From Streptomyces coelicoflavus (GTDB lineage: Bacteria; Actinomycetota; Actinomycetes; Streptomycetales; Streptomycetaceae): a stretch of 64,000 bases of DNA. Location: positions 372,001-436,000 of the forward strand of contig NZ_BEWB01000007.1 in the NCBI RefSeq assembly GCF_003112555.1. Direction: 5' to 3'. The position numbers and the translations under genes are program-made. This document shows positions 27,364-35,876 of this stretch, piece by piece. Numbering within the stretch: position 1 is the first letter of the stretch; each line of letters begins with the position of its first letter. The notes below the pieces were generated by a model that did not search any database, was not told the DNA's origin, and saw only the letters and a list, made by a program, of their open reading frames with translations.

Positions 27364-27935
27364 TACCGCCACCCGTTCAGGAGCAGATCGAACACCGTCT
27401 CCACCGTCGCCCGCGGATCGTGCCGCCCCGCGGTCAGGGCGGGCACCTCGAGGACGAACCGGGCCAGGGCCGCACAGGCCGGGTCGTCCGGCTCCCGGCC
27501 GAGTTCCTCCGCGATCACCGTGCCCAGCGCGTCGGCGTGCCGCATCCACATGCGCTCCCCGTACTCCCGCAGCGCCGGAGTGCCGTTGACCAGTGCGGTG
27601 AAGCTCTCCCGGCGCGGATCGGTCACGATCGGCACCCAGGACTTCAGGGCGTGCGCACGGAGCGCCTCCACCACGCCCTGTCCCTCGGGCCGTTCACGGA
27701 CGGCGGCGGCCAGCGCGGCGTCGACCTCCTCCTCACGGTCGAAGACCAGCGCCTCCTTGCTCGGGAAGTGCGCGAAGAGGGTCGTCGTCGAGACATCGGC
27801 CCGCTCGGCGACGTCGCGGACGCTGACGCGGTCGAAACCGTGCTCGAGGAAGAGCTCAAGGGCCGCGTCGGCGATGGCCTGCCTGGTCGCGGCCTTCTTG
27901 CGCTCGCGCCGGCCTGGGGTCGGAGAGTCGGGCAT
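27363..27935 (-). CDS. TetR-family regulator divergent from a flavin monooxygenase
   Basis: Protein of 190 residues with the N-terminal TetR helix-turn-helix (AIADAALELFLEHGFDRVSVRDVAERADVSTTTLFAHFPSKEAL, quoted only as two halves: AIADAALELFLEHG and VSTTTLFAHFPSKEAL) and a ligand-binding C-terminal domain. It is divergent from the FAD monooxygenase gene, with 147 bp between starts. That gap holds a short palindrome at 28005-28017, so local repression of itself and the monooxygenase is likely. The effector is unknown. Confidence 0.9.
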   Translation of the reverse strand: MPDSPTPGRRERKKAATRQAIADAALELFLEHGFDRVSVRDVAERADVSTTTLFAHFPSKEALVFDREEEVDAALAAAVRERPEGQGVVEALRAHALKSWVPIVTDPRRESFTALVNGTPALREYGERMWMRHADALGTVIAEELGREPDDPACAALARFVLEVPALTAGRHDPRATVETVFDLLLNGWR

Positions 27936-28004
27936 GGGATCACTCTACCGCACGACTGGAACGACACAGAAAGTGTTCATGGGCAGGGAACGGACTGAGT
28001 CACT

Positions 28005-28017
28005 AACTGGAACAGTT
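28005..28017. promoter_or_regulatory. Candidate operator between TetR and monooxygenase genes
   Basis: AACTG-GAA-CAGTT is a perfect 5-bp inverted repeat with a 3-base spacer, placed midway in the divergent promoter region. Short but well placed for the adjacent TetR protein. Confidence 0.4.
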
Positions 28018-28082
28018 GCAGTTTCTTACTCGTTTCTGCTTTGGTGGTCGCACGGGGGACCCACCGACGGAAGGAACCCGCC

Positions 28083-29225
28083 ATGAACTCTCCGGCACCC
28101 GCGAGCGCGCGGATCAGCATCATCGGCGCCGGCCCGGGAGGGCTCACCTGCGCACGTGTCCTGCGGCGGCACGGCATCGCGGCGACGGTGTACGACCGGG
28201 ACCCGGACGCCGGCTCCCGTGATCAGGGAGGCTCGCTCGACCTGCACGAGGAGGACGGCCAGCTCGCACTCCGTGAGGCGGGCCTGCTCGAGGAGTTCTT
28301 CGCGCTCGCCAGGTGCGAGAGCCAGGAAGAGCGCCGCATCGACACCGCGGGGCGCCTCCTCGGCCACCGGCTGCCGACCGAGGGCGAGACGGCCCGCCCG
28401 GAGATCGACCGCGGTCAGCTGCGGGACCTCCTCCTGCGGTCGCTCGATGCCGGGACAGTGCGATGGGGGCACGCGCTGGAGTCGGTGGGCGGTCCGGCCG
28501 GCGGGCCGCGGGTCCTGACCTTCACCGACGGGAGCACCGTGGAGACGGACCTGGTCGTCGGAGCGGACGGTGCCTTCTCCCGCGTCCGCGCGGCGGTGTC
28601 CGGCGCCGTGCCGCGCTACACCGGGGTCGGCTTCCTCGAGGCCTGGTTCGACGAGGTGGACTCCGCGCACCCGGAGGCGGCCGCACTGGTCGGCCGGGGC
28701 AGCGCCCACGTGGCCGACGGGGAACGGGGGCTCTTCGCGCAGCGCGGCAGCGGCGGCCACATGCGCGTCTACCTCATGCGCCGGGTCCCCCTGGACTGGA
28801 TGGCGGCGGCCGGCCTCCGTCCGGAGGACACCGAGGGCATCCGCGCGCGGCTCCTCGCCGAGTACGCGGGCTGGTCACCGCGGATACTCCGGTTGATCAC
28901 CGACAACGACGGCGCCTACGTCGACCGCCCGCTCTTCGCCCTGCCGGTGCCGCACACCTGGCGGCCCACGCCCGGCGTGACCCTGCTGGGGGACGCCGCG
29001 CACCTGATGCCCCCGCTCGGGGTCGGCGTCAACCTCGCCATGCTCGACGCCGCCGAACTCGCCCTCGCCCTCGCCAACTCGGCCACCGTCGACGACGCCG
29101 TGCGCGCCTACGAGAAGACGATGCTCCCGCGCTCGGCCGAGATCGCCGGGATGCTGGAGGGAGGCGCCGGGTTCCTGCTGGAGGAACCCGACGCCGAGGA
29201 GCTCGCACGGCTCGCTAGCAGCTGA
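28083..29225 (+). CDS. FAD-dependent monooxygenase, TetX/aromatic hydroxylase type
   Basis: Protein of 380 residues in the group A flavin hydroxylase family. It has an N-terminal dinucleotide motif G-A-G-P-G-G (about residues 13-18), a mid-protein VGADGAFSRVR segment and the late FAD motif G-D-A-A-H-L-M-P-P-L-G-V-G-V-N. The overall pattern, including D-Q-G-G-S-L-D-L near the start, resembles TetX-like oxidoreductases. The substrate cannot be told from sequence. ATG 28083 follows a GGAAGGAA ribosome site. Its last 11 bases overlap the converging chitinase gene. Confidence 0.88.
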   Translation: MNSPAPASARISIIGAGPGGLTCARVLRRHGIAATVYDRDPDAGSRDQGGSLDLHEEDGQLALREAGLLEEFFALARCESQEERRIDTAGRLLGHRLPTEGETARPEIDRGQLRDLLLRSLDAGTVRWGHALESVGGPAGGPRVLTFTDGSTVETDLVVGADGAFSRVRAAVSGAVPRYTGVGFLEAWFDEVDSAHPEAAALVGRGSAHVADGERGLFAQRGSGGHMRVYLMRRVPLDWMAAAGLRPEDTEGIRARLLAEYAGWSPRILRLITDNDGAYVDRPLFALPVPHTWRPTPGVTLLGDAAHLMPPLGVGVNLAMLDAAELALALANSATVDDAVRAYEKTMLPRSAEIAGMLEGGAGFLLEEPDAEELARLASS

Positions 29226-29967
29226 GGTTGCCGCCCGGCTCCACGCCGAGGAGCTGGGTGAAGCGCTCGTAGTTGTCGATGCGGCTCTGGACCTGCCCGG
29301 GATTGCCCCCGTCGCACTCCAGGCTGCCGTTGATGGCGCGGATGGTCTCCCCGAACCCGGCACCGTCGACCATGGCGTCGTGCGGGGTCATGGTGCCGGG
29401 CCCGGACTGGGTGTTCCAGTACCACAGGCCCGTCTTCCAGGCCACGGCCGAGTCGTTCTGGACCAGGTCCGGATTGTTGAGCAGATCGATGCCGAGGGCG
29501 TCCCCGGCGGCCTTGTAGTTGAAGTTCCAGCTCAGCTGGACGGGCCCGCGCCCGTAGTACTCGTCGTTGCCGGCCGGGCAGCCGTAGGGCTGGGAGGCGT
29601 CGCAGTAGTGGGGGTAGTTGGCGGTGTTCTGCTCGACGATGTGCACGAGGCCGCCGGTCTCGTGGCCGACGTTGGCGAGGAAGGCGGCGGCCTCCTGCTT
29701 CTTGACCGTGTCGCTGCCCGTGTTGGCGAAGCCCGGGTAGGCGCTGAGCGCGGCGGTGAGGCCGCTGTAGCTGTAGAAGGAGTTCCGGTTCGGGAACATC
29801 TGGTCGAACTGGCTCTCGCTGACCACGAATTCGGCGGCAGCGGTCCGGGCGGCGGGCTTCCCGGCCTCCTCCGCCTTCTCGGCGACGGCCGACGGGGCCA
29901 TGGTCAGGGTGCACAGGGCGGCCGCCGCGCCGGTGGCGGCCAGCAGTGCGAGCTTGCGGTGCTGCAC
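29215..29967 (-). CDS. Secreted GH19 chitinase, single catalytic domain
   Basis: Protein of 250 residues. A Sec signal (MQHRKLALLAATG... to PSAVA) leads into a GH19 lysozyme-like fold. Catalytic Glu is in A-N-V-G-H-E-T-G-G and the second acid region is in the loop before N-D-E-Y-Y-G-R-G-P-V-Q-L-S-W, both typical of Streptomyces class IV-like chitinases. Unlike ChiF/ChiG it has no chitin-binding module, only a short linker of about 20 residues. It should cut chitin randomly outside the cell. It lies 117 bp downstream of the LPMO gene, but a strong hairpin separates them. Confidence 0.94.
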   Translation of the reverse strand: MQHRKLALLAATGAAAALCTLTMAPSAVAEKAEEAGKPAARTAAAEFVVSESQFDQMFPNRNSFYSYSGLTAALSAYPGFANTGSDTVKKQEAAAFLANVGHETGGLVHIVEQNTANYPHYCDASQPYGCPAGNDEYYGRGPVQLSWNFNYKAAGDALGIDLLNNPDLVQNDSAVAWKTGLWYWNTQSGPGTMTPHDAMVDGAGFGETIRAINGSLECDGGNPGQVQSRIDNYERFTQLLGVEPGGNLSC

Positions 29968-30037
29968 GGTATCGACTCCTGCTCGATGGCTCGATGGGAG
30001 GGACGGCGGGGGAGGACGGGGTGGGGGGAGCGGCGGC

Positions 30038-30070
30038 GGCCCCGGGAGGGACGCGGTCGCTCCCGGGGCC
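30038..30070 (-). terminator. Hairpin between the LPMO and chitinase genes
   Basis: Perfect 11-bp stem GGCCCCGGGAG / CTCCCGGGGCC with an 11-base loop, 14 bp past the LPMO stop. It should end LPMO transcription or limit read-through into the chitinase gene. Confidence 0.65.
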
Positions 30071-30084
30071 CCCGTCCGGCCCCG

Positions 30085-30603
30085 TCAGCCGCCGACGTTG
30101 ACGTCGATGCAGGCGTAGAACGCGTTGTCGGTGTCGGCGACGTTCCACACGGCGAGCACCTTCTGCTGCCCGCTGAGTCCGCCGAAGTCGACCTGGTGGT
30201 TCACCACGGCGCCCGGCTTCGCGCCACCGTCGTCGAACAGCGCGATCCGCTGACCGCCGACGTAGTACTCCCAGGTGCTGGTGGCGTGCTGTGCGGTGAG
30301 CTGCCACGAGAACGTCGTGGTCTTCGACACCGGGGTGACCTGCCACCCCTTGCTGTCGTCGTCCAGCTCCGCGAACCGGCTGTTGCCGCCGCTGCAACTG
30401 GTCAGGCCCTTGGGGCCCTCGACGCTCTGCGGCTCGTACTTGATGTCGCCGCAGGACACCGTGCCCGCCGCGCACTGGGCCTGGCGGCTGGGCGGGTCGG
30501 AGATGTAGCCGTGGGCGCTCGCCGAGGAGGCGGGCAGACTCACGGCGACGACGGGGGCGAGAACCGCGCCGATCAGGGCAGCGGTCTTCCGGCGTGCGTG
30601 CAT
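30085..30603 (-). CDS. AA10 lytic polysaccharide monooxygenase (chitin-active type)
   Basis: Precursor of 172 residues. A Sec signal ends ...PASSASA, and the mature protein would start HGYISDPPSRQ. That exposes His1, the first copper ligand of the histidine brace; the second histidine is in L-T-A-Q-H-A-T-S-T-W. The F in D-N-A-F-Y-A-C sits at the usual axial position. The mature size of about 140 residues marks a small single-domain AA10 like other Streptomyces chitin-active LPMOs. ATG 30603 starts the signal peptide; the upstream frame extension is spurious. A DasR-like site lies about 185-200 bp upstream. Confidence 0.95.
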   Translation of the reverse strand: MHARRKTAALIGAVLAPVVAVSLPASSASAHGYISDPPSRQAQCAAGTVSCGDIKYEPQSVEGPKGLTSCSGGNSRFAELDDDSKGWQVTPVSKTTTFSWQLTAQHATSTWEYYVGGQRIALFDDGGAKPGAVVNHQVDFGGLSGQQKVLAVWNVADTDNAFYACIDVNVGG

Positions 30604-30908
30604 GGGGAACTCCTTCACATCCGGCCGTCCCGGGCCACGCGCGGTCATGTGTGGGGGTGACCGCGCGCACCGGGGTACGGCCTCTCGTGGGTGGGGCCAG
30701 GAGGCGCGAAGGTGCGCGTACTCGCCGTCCTCGCGGGGGAGTGGGACCCCGGCAAGGCTCAACTCCGCAAACGGAGCGGCGAGTTCTGTTGGACTAGACC
30801 ATACAAGCGGCCGACATGACCGTGTCAAGGGTGTGTACGGCGAACCACGGCCCGGAGAGGCGCGGTTGGCCGGGGGCCGCGCCCGCTCCGGCCGTTACCC
30901 TGCCCGTC
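30604..30908. other. Divergent intergenic region, LPMO / IMPase-like gene
   Basis: A stretch of 305 bp holding the DasR-like site at 30788-30803. I see no credible gene: the open frames here are extensions of the two flanking genes. Confidence 0.5.
30788..30803. promoter_or_regulatory. DasR-like (dre) site upstream of the LPMO gene
   Basis: GTTGGACTAGACCATA matches the inner 12 bases of the dre consensus (TGGTCTAGACCA) at 11 positions. DasR is the Streptomyces GntR repressor that senses glucosamine phosphates and controls chitin genes. The distance to the start is long, so a long leader is implied. Confidence 0.5.
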
Positions 30909-31727
30909 ATGAGCAGCTCACTGGCGCGTCACGACGACACCGAGGTGGCCGTCGCCGCAGCCCTGGCCGGCGCGACGGCCGTCCGGACCCGGTACGGGCA
31001 GCGGCTGACCCGGATCGACAAGGGCGACGGGGACTTCGCCACCGACGCCGACGTGGCGGCGGAGGAGGCGATCCTCGACGTCCTGCGCTCCGCCCGGCCC
31101 TCGGACGCGATGCGCGGTGAGGAGGGCGGGCGGCGGGGCGCGGCCGACGCGGCGCGCGAGTGGCTGGTCGACCCCCTGTGCGGCACGCTCAACTACGCCG
31201 TCGGCACCGCGCTGGTGGCCGTCAACGTGGCGCTGCGCGACGGCCCCGCGGCGGTGGCGGACCCGTTCGGAGGCGAGGTCTTCCACACCGACGGCGAGAC
31301 CGCCCGGGTCCGGCGCGACGGGCGGGACACACCACTGGCGCCCACCGCGTCCTCCCGGCTGGTCGAGGTGAACCTCGATCCGCCCTTCCCGGGCGCACCC
31401 GCGTTCCGAGCGGTGGACCTGCTCGCGCACCCCGGGTTCGGGCGGGTGTTCCGGCCCCGGGTCGTGTCGACGACGCTGGCACTGGCCTGGGTGGCCGCCG
31501 GGAAACGCGCCGCCTACGTCACCGACGGCACCGCCCTCACCGAGAGCGTGCACTTCGCCGCCGGCATCGCGCTGTGCCGGGCGGCCGGCTGCGTCGTCAC
31601 CGGAGTCGACGGCGCCCCGGTCGGTCCGGCGGGACGGGGGCTGGTGGCGGCGGCCGACGCCGAGACCCATGGGCAGTTGCTGTCGCTGCTGCGTGAGCCA
31701 CTCGGTTCCGGCACCGGCCGCCGGTAG
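30909..31727 (+). CDS. Inositol monophosphatase-like protein with altered active site
   Basis: Protein of 272 residues with the IMPase/SuhB fold order: D-F-A-T-D-A-D near residue 38-44, the EE pair in AMRGEEGG, then W-L-V-D-P-L-C-G-T-L-N-Y. In active family members the last motif is DPLDGT; here the second metal-binding Asp is Cys. The C-terminal WDxAAG motif is also changed, reading V-H-F-A-A-G. It may be a diverged or non-hydrolytic member. ATG 30909 is chosen because the family N-terminus starts there. Substrate is unknown. Confidence 0.82.
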   Translation: MSSSLARHDDTEVAVAAALAGATAVRTRYGQRLTRIDKGDGDFATDADVAAEEAILDVLRSARPSDAMRGEEGGRRGAADAAREWLVDPLCGTLNYAVGTALVAVNVALRDGPAAVADPFGGEVFHTDGETARVRRDGRDTPLAPTASSRLVEVNLDPPFPGAPAFRAVDLLAHPGFGRVFRPRVVSTTLALAWVAAGKRAAYVTDGTALTESVHFAAGIALCRAAGCVVTGVDGAPVGPAGRGLVAAADAETHGQLLSLLREPLGSGTGRR

Positions 31728-31862
31728 GGCCGACCGGGTAGAGCATGCCCCGTTCCGTGCCGCCCGCCCGGGAAACGGCCTTGTCGCTGCTAGTTTCGCC
31801 AGCCGTCGGAGAAACGCGGACGTCTCGGTCGGAGACGGGCATCGCTTGCGGAGGGAGTACGG

Positions 31863-33002
31863 GTGACTGGTGTGCGCGAGGAGCCGTCGGGGACGGGCGC
31901 CCCGTTCGGGCGAAGGACCTTCATGGCGTCGGCCGTCCTGACGGCCGCGGCCGCTCCCGTCCAGGCCGCCGCACCCGCACGGGCGGCCGGGCGGCCGGAA
32001 GGTGCCGTGTCCGGCTGCCGGTCGGTGGCGCGGCTGCTCGCCGTCCCCCACGGCGGACGCGGTGTCGGCTGGCTGCGGGAGGCCCTTCAGGTCGCCGTGG
32101 CACTCGAACTCGCCACGATCCCGCCCTACCTGTGCGGCTGGTGGTCGGTGGGGGACCGCACCAGCCACGTCGCGCGCCTCGTCCGGCGCATCATCGGCGA
32201 CGAGATGTACCACATGGGCGTCGTCTGCAACCTGCTGGTGGCGGTGGGCGGCCGGCCCCGGATCACGGACGCGGCCGTCGCCTACCCCGGTCCCCTCCCG
32301 GGCGGAGTGCGCGACGGCGTGAACGTCTACCTGTCGGGCCTCAACAGGCCCTTCGTGCACGACGTGATGATGGCGATCGAGGCGCCGGAAGAGCCCCTGG
32401 ACCGCGGCGTCAGCAGCTCGCCCAGCATCGGCCATTTCTACGACGACCTCGTGCGCGCCTTCCGGACCACGGCGCCCGAACTGTCGGCCCACGGGCAGCT
32501 GTCCGAGCACATCGGCTCCGACGTCCTGGAACCCGTGACCGACCTCGACGGCGTCGAGCGGGCGATCGAGATCATCAAGGAACAGGGCGAGGGCACCGCC
32601 GGCTCCCCCGAGGACGCGTTCGGGGACGACCACCCGGCCCACTACTACGCCTTCGGCGAGATCTACCACGGACGGCAACTGCGCCGGGAGCAGGACGGCT
32701 GGCGGTTCACCGGCGCCCCCGTGCCCTTCCCCGACGCCCGCCCCATGGCCCGCGTTCCGGCCGGCGGATGGCCCGACCCGCCCCAGCGGGTCCAGGACCT
32801 CCTCGACCGCTTCGACACCGCCTACGCCAAGGTACTGAGCACCCTCGAGGCGGCCTGGGCCGACGGCGACGCGCGCACCCTGCGCTCGGCCGTCCGCACC
32901 ATGGGCGCCCTGGAGTCCCCCGCGCTCGAGCTGATGGAGACCGCCGTCCCCGGCGCTCACGGCAGCACCTACGGACCCCAGTTCCGCCCGCCGGGCGCGT
33001 GA
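31863..33002 (+). CDS. Tat-exported ferritin-like (VioB-type) domain protein
   Basis: Protein of 379 residues. The N-terminus has a twin-arginine motif G-R-R-T-F-M-A-S-A with a hydrophobic segment ending APARA, suggesting export. The body opens with the ferritin-like helix L-Q-V-A-V-A-L-E-L-A-T-I-P-P-Y-L and continues with I-I-G-D-E-M-Y-H-M-G, giving E...ExxH metal ligands. This matches the iminophenylpyruvate-dimer-synthase/ferritin-like family related to VioB. The reaction is unknown. GTG 31863 follows a GGAGGGAG ribosome site. No partner oxidase gene is adjacent. Confidence 0.8.
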   Translation: MTGVREEPSGTGAPFGRRTFMASAVLTAAAAPVQAAAPARAAGRPEGAVSGCRSVARLLAVPHGGRGVGWLREALQVAVALELATIPPYLCGWWSVGDRTSHVARLVRRIIGDEMYHMGVVCNLLVAVGGRPRITDAAVAYPGPLPGGVRDGVNVYLSGLNRPFVHDVMMAIEAPEEPLDRGVSSSPSIGHFYDDLVRAFRTTAPELSAHGQLSEHIGSDVLEPVTDLDGVERAIEIIKEQGEGTAGSPEDAFGDDHPAHYYAFGEIYHGRQLRREQDGWRFTGAPVPFPDARPMARVPAGGWPDPPQRVQDLLDRFDTAYAKVLSTLEAAWADGDARTLRSAVRTMGALESPALELMETAVPGAHGSTYGPQFRPPGA

Positions 33003-33037
33003 GCGGGCCGGCCCGCGCGTGACGGCGGCCGGGAGGG

Positions 33038-34543
33038 TCAGTGACCGCCGGTGAGGGCGCCGCCGATCCTTTCGCGCATCACGGTGCTGTGCTCGTTGAG
33101 CCCGACGATCTCGACCCGCTTGCCGCGCTGTGCGTACTTGGTCTCGATCGCGTCCAGCGCGGCGACGGACGAGGCGTCCCAGATGTGGGTGGCGGACAGG
33201 TCGATGACGACCTGGTCGGGGTCACCGGCGTAGTCGAAGCGCGAGACCAGGTCGTTGCTGGAGGCGAAGAACAGCTCGCCGGTGACGGAGTACACGACCT
33301 GGCCGCCGTCGGGGTCGGTCACCGAGGTGACGTCGGCCAGGTGGGCCACCCGCCTGGCGAAGATCACCATCGCGGTGACGGAGCCGACCACGACGCCGAT
33401 GGCGAGGTTGGAGGTGGCGACGACGACGGCGACGGTGGCCACCATGACGAGGATCTCGCCGGCCGGCATCCGCTTGAGCGTCCTCGGCGTGACGGAGTGC
33501 CAGTCGAAGGTCGTGAACGACACCATCACCATCACCGCGACCAGGGCCGCCATCGGGATGTCGGACACGACCGGGCCGAAGACGATGCACAGCACCATCA
33601 GGAACGAGCCCGCCAGGAACGTGGACATGCGGGTACGTGCCCCGGACACCTTCACGTTGATCATCGTCTGGCCGATCATGGCGCACCCGCCCATGCCGCC
33701 GAAGAAGCCGGTGACGATGTTGGCGATGCCCTGACCGATCGACTCACGGGTCTTGTTGGAACGGGTGTCCGTGATGTCGTCCACGAGCTTCGCGGTCATC
33801 AGCGACTCCATGAGCCCGACCAGTGCCATGGCGAGTGCGTACGGGGCCACGGTCGTCAGCGTGTCCAGGGTGAACGGCACGTCGGGCAGCCCCGGCACCG
33901 GCAGCGCGTGGGGCAGCTCCCCCTTGTCACCGACGGTCGGCACGGCGATGCCGGCCGCCACGGTGATCACGGTCAGGACGACGATGGAGACCAGCGGCGC
34001 CGGGACCACCCGGGTGACCCGGGGGAAGAGCACCATCAGCACGAGCCCGCCGCCGACCAGCGGATAGACCGGCCAGGGCACGTCGGTCAGCTCCGGCACC
34101 TGGGCCATGAAGATGAGGATGGCCAGCGCGTTGACGAAACCGACCATCACCGAGCGCGGCACGAACCGCATCAGCCTGGCCACCCCGAGCGCGCCGAGGA
34201 CCACCTGGAAGACACCGGCGAGGATGACCGCCGCGACCAGGTAACCGAGGCCGTGCTCACGGTTCAACGGCGCGATCACCAGGGCGACGGCACCGGTCGC
34301 CGCGGAGATCATCGCGCGGCGGCCGCCCACGATCGAGATGGTGACGGCCATGGTGAACGCCGCGAACAGACCGACCTCCGGGTCGACCCCGGCGATGATC
34401 GAGAACGAGATCGCCTCCGGGATCAGCGCCAGGGCGACGACGAGCCCGCCGAGGACCTCGGTGCGCCACACCTTCGGATCGGAGATCCAGTCGGGCTTGA
34501 GGGCGCGCAGGCGTGCGGCGGGGGAGAGCACGGGAGCAGACAA
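33038..34543 (-). CDS. SulP-family anion transporter with C-terminal STAS domain
   Basis: Membrane protein of 501 residues with about ten to twelve hydrophobic segments in the first 390 residues. The opening G-L-V-V-A-L-A-L-I-P-E-A-I-S-F-S-I-I-A-G-V fits SulP transporters. A STAS domain of about 90 residues ends it (V-I-D-L-S-A-T-H-I-W-D-A-S-S-V-A-A-L-D). Likely cargo is sulfate or bicarbonate, not decidable here. The start at 34543 is a TTG with a weak ribosome site; a GTG at about 34531 is an alternative. It is divergent from a MerR regulator. Confidence 0.9.
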   Translation of the reverse strand: MSAPVLSPAARLRALKPDWISDPKVWRTEVLGGLVVALALIPEAISFSIIAGVDPEVGLFAAFTMAVTISIVGGRRAMISAATGAVALVIAPLNREHGLGYLVAAVILAGVFQVVLGALGVARLMRFVPRSVMVGFVNALAILIFMAQVPELTDVPWPVYPLVGGGLVLMVLFPRVTRVVPAPLVSIVVLTVITVAAGIAVPTVGDKGELPHALPVPGLPDVPFTLDTLTTVAPYALAMALVGLMESLMTAKLVDDITDTRSNKTRESIGQGIANIVTGFFGGMGGCAMIGQTMINVKVSGARTRMSTFLAGSFLMVLCIVFGPVVSDIPMAALVAVMVMVSFTTFDWHSVTPRTLKRMPAGEILVMVATVAVVVATSNLAIGVVVGSVTAMVIFARRVAHLADVTSVTDPDGGQVVYSVTGELFFASSNDLVSRFDYAGDPDQVVIDLSATHIWDASSVAALDAIETKYAQRGKRVEIVGLNEHSTVMRERIGGALTGGH

Positions 34544-34957
34544 GAGAGACGTACCTGTCGTGGTCGGGCACGCCCGGCAGAGGGGGACGTGCGGAGGAGC
34601 GCGAGGGCCGGGCCGGTCCTGCGCGGGGACCGCGCGGTGGCGGACCGAAGACGGGAGGAGACGGTGTCCCGACGGGGACGGCCGCCGCTCAGGGGCGAGG
34701 CGTCACGGCGGACAGACGGCGGCGCGGGGCATCATGGACATGCGCTCGCTCTCCTGCCGGCGTCGGTCTTCGCCGGGGGCTTCCTCGGCCCCGGCAATGG
34801 CATGGTGGACCGGGTCTCCCGCACCGTGTCGGGTCTCCCGCACCATAGAGTGCCGAACGGCACAGCGGCCCGGCACCCGGGCAACTCTACCCTAACGTTA
34901 CGGTAGAGATCCAAGCCGTCGCGATGGCGGCGGGACGGACGACGAGGAAGGCGCGGC
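34544..34957. other. Divergent intergenic region, SulP / MerR
   Basis: A stretch of 414 bp. It contains a 15-base direct repeat CGGGTCTCCCGCACC at 34811-34825 and 34830-34844 (period 19) and the MerR-type palindrome at 34885-34908. I see no credible gene in it. Confidence 0.5.
34885..34908 (+). promoter_or_regulatory. MerR-type operator before the merR-like gene
   Basis: A 24-bp palindrome matching its own reverse complement at 22 positions: outer arms CTCTACC / GGTAGAG around a TAACGTTA centre. It ends 49 bp before the GTG start of the MerR gene. MerR-family proteins bind such dyads within elongated promoter spacers, so autoregulation is likely. Confidence 0.6.
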
Positions 34958-35365
34958 GTGAGCGGCGGGCACATGCAGATCGGCGAGGTGGCGGCCAGGA
35001 CCGAGTTGTCGCTGCGCACGATCCGGCACTACGAGGAGACCGGCCTGGTCGTCCCGTCCGCCCGCTCCCAGGGCGGCTTCCGCCTGTACACGGAGGCCGA
35101 CGTCGCCCGCCTCATGGTCGTGCGCCGCATGAAGCCGCTCGGCTTCACCCTCGACGAGATGCGCGATCTCCTGGAGGCCACCGACCGCCTGGACCACGGC
35201 GACGGCCGGCTGCCGGCCGACGAGCGCGAGCGGCTTCTCGAGCGCGTACGCGTCTTCGAGCGGGCGGCCCGGCAGCGGGTCGCCGACCTGCGGACCCAGC
35301 TGGCGCGCGCGGAGGAGTTCGCCGCGACCCTGGCCGACCGCATCGAGAGCGCGACGGCTCCCTAG
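34958..35365 (+). CDS. MerR-family transcriptional regulator
   Basis: Protein of 135 residues. It has an N-terminal winged helix (MQIGEVAARTELSLRTIRHY, then EETGLVVPSARSQGGFRLYT) and a C-terminal coiled-coil dimer helix rich in E/R/A. No cysteine cluster or effector domain is visible, so metal sensing is unlikely. GTG 34958 has AGGAAGG upstream; ATG 34973 is possible. Divergent from the SulP gene, which it may control together with itself. Confidence 0.92.
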   Translation: MSGGHMQIGEVAARTELSLRTIRHYEETGLVVPSARSQGGFRLYTEADVARLMVVRRMKPLGFTLDEMRDLLEATDRLDHGDGRLPADERERLLERVRVFERAARQRVADLRTQLARAEEFAATLADRIESATAP

Positions 35366-35395
35366 AGCGGGGCGCGCCGCCGGAGGCCCCCGCGG

Positions 35396-35788
35396 CTACT
35401 GGCCCTGCATGATCTGGATCAGGTTGCCGCAGGTGTCGTCCAGGACCGCCGTGGTGACCGGTCCCATCTCCGCAGGCTCCTGGGTGAAGCGCACCCCGAG
35501 TCCGCGCAGCCGCTCGTACTCCGCCCGCACGTCGTCGACGGCGAAGGAGGCGGCCGGGATGCCGTCCTGGGCCAGCGCCGCCCGGTACGGCCCCACCGCG
35601 GGGTGACCGGAGGGCTCGAGCAGCAGCTCGGTCCCGTCGGGCGCGTCCGGCGAGACCACGGTCAGCCACCGGTCCCCTCCCGCTCCCACGGGCACGTCGT
35701 GCTTCGTCACGAAGCCCAGCGTCTCGGTGTAGAAGCGCAGGGCATGGGCCTGGTCGTCGACGAAGACGCTGGTGAGGTTGATCTTCAT
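35396..35788 (-). CDS. VOC/glyoxalase-family protein
   Basis: Protein of 130 residues with two beta-alpha-beta-beta-beta repeats of the vicinal-oxygen-chelate fold: S-V-F-V-D-D-Q-A-H-A-L-R-F-Y-T-E-T-L-G-F at the start and F-A-V-D-D-V-R-A-E-Y-E-R-L in the second half. Potential metal ligand Glu is in T-E-L-L-L-E-P and near the end. Members include glyoxalases, dioxygenases and resistance proteins; the specific role is unknown. ATG 35788 begins the fold, and the longer upstream frame is spurious. Confidence 0.88.
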   Translation of the reverse strand: MKINLTSVFVDDQAHALRFYTETLGFVTKHDVPVGAGGDRWLTVVSPDAPDGTELLLEPSGHPAVGPYRAALAQDGIPAASFAVDDVRAEYERLRGLGVRFTQEPAEMGPVTTAVLDDTCGNLIQIMQGQ

Positions 35789-35876
35789 GGCACTCTTCTC
35801 CGGTGTGTGGGGTTCCGGGCCGTCGGGTCGCGCGGTGCTCGGGCGGGCCGAAACCCTCCGGGACAACACCTGCCTA

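Noticed and set aside
33003..33037. Palindrome GCGGGCCGGCCCGC as a terminator
   Set aside because: It has no loop, so it cannot form an ordinary hairpin; I left it unannotated.
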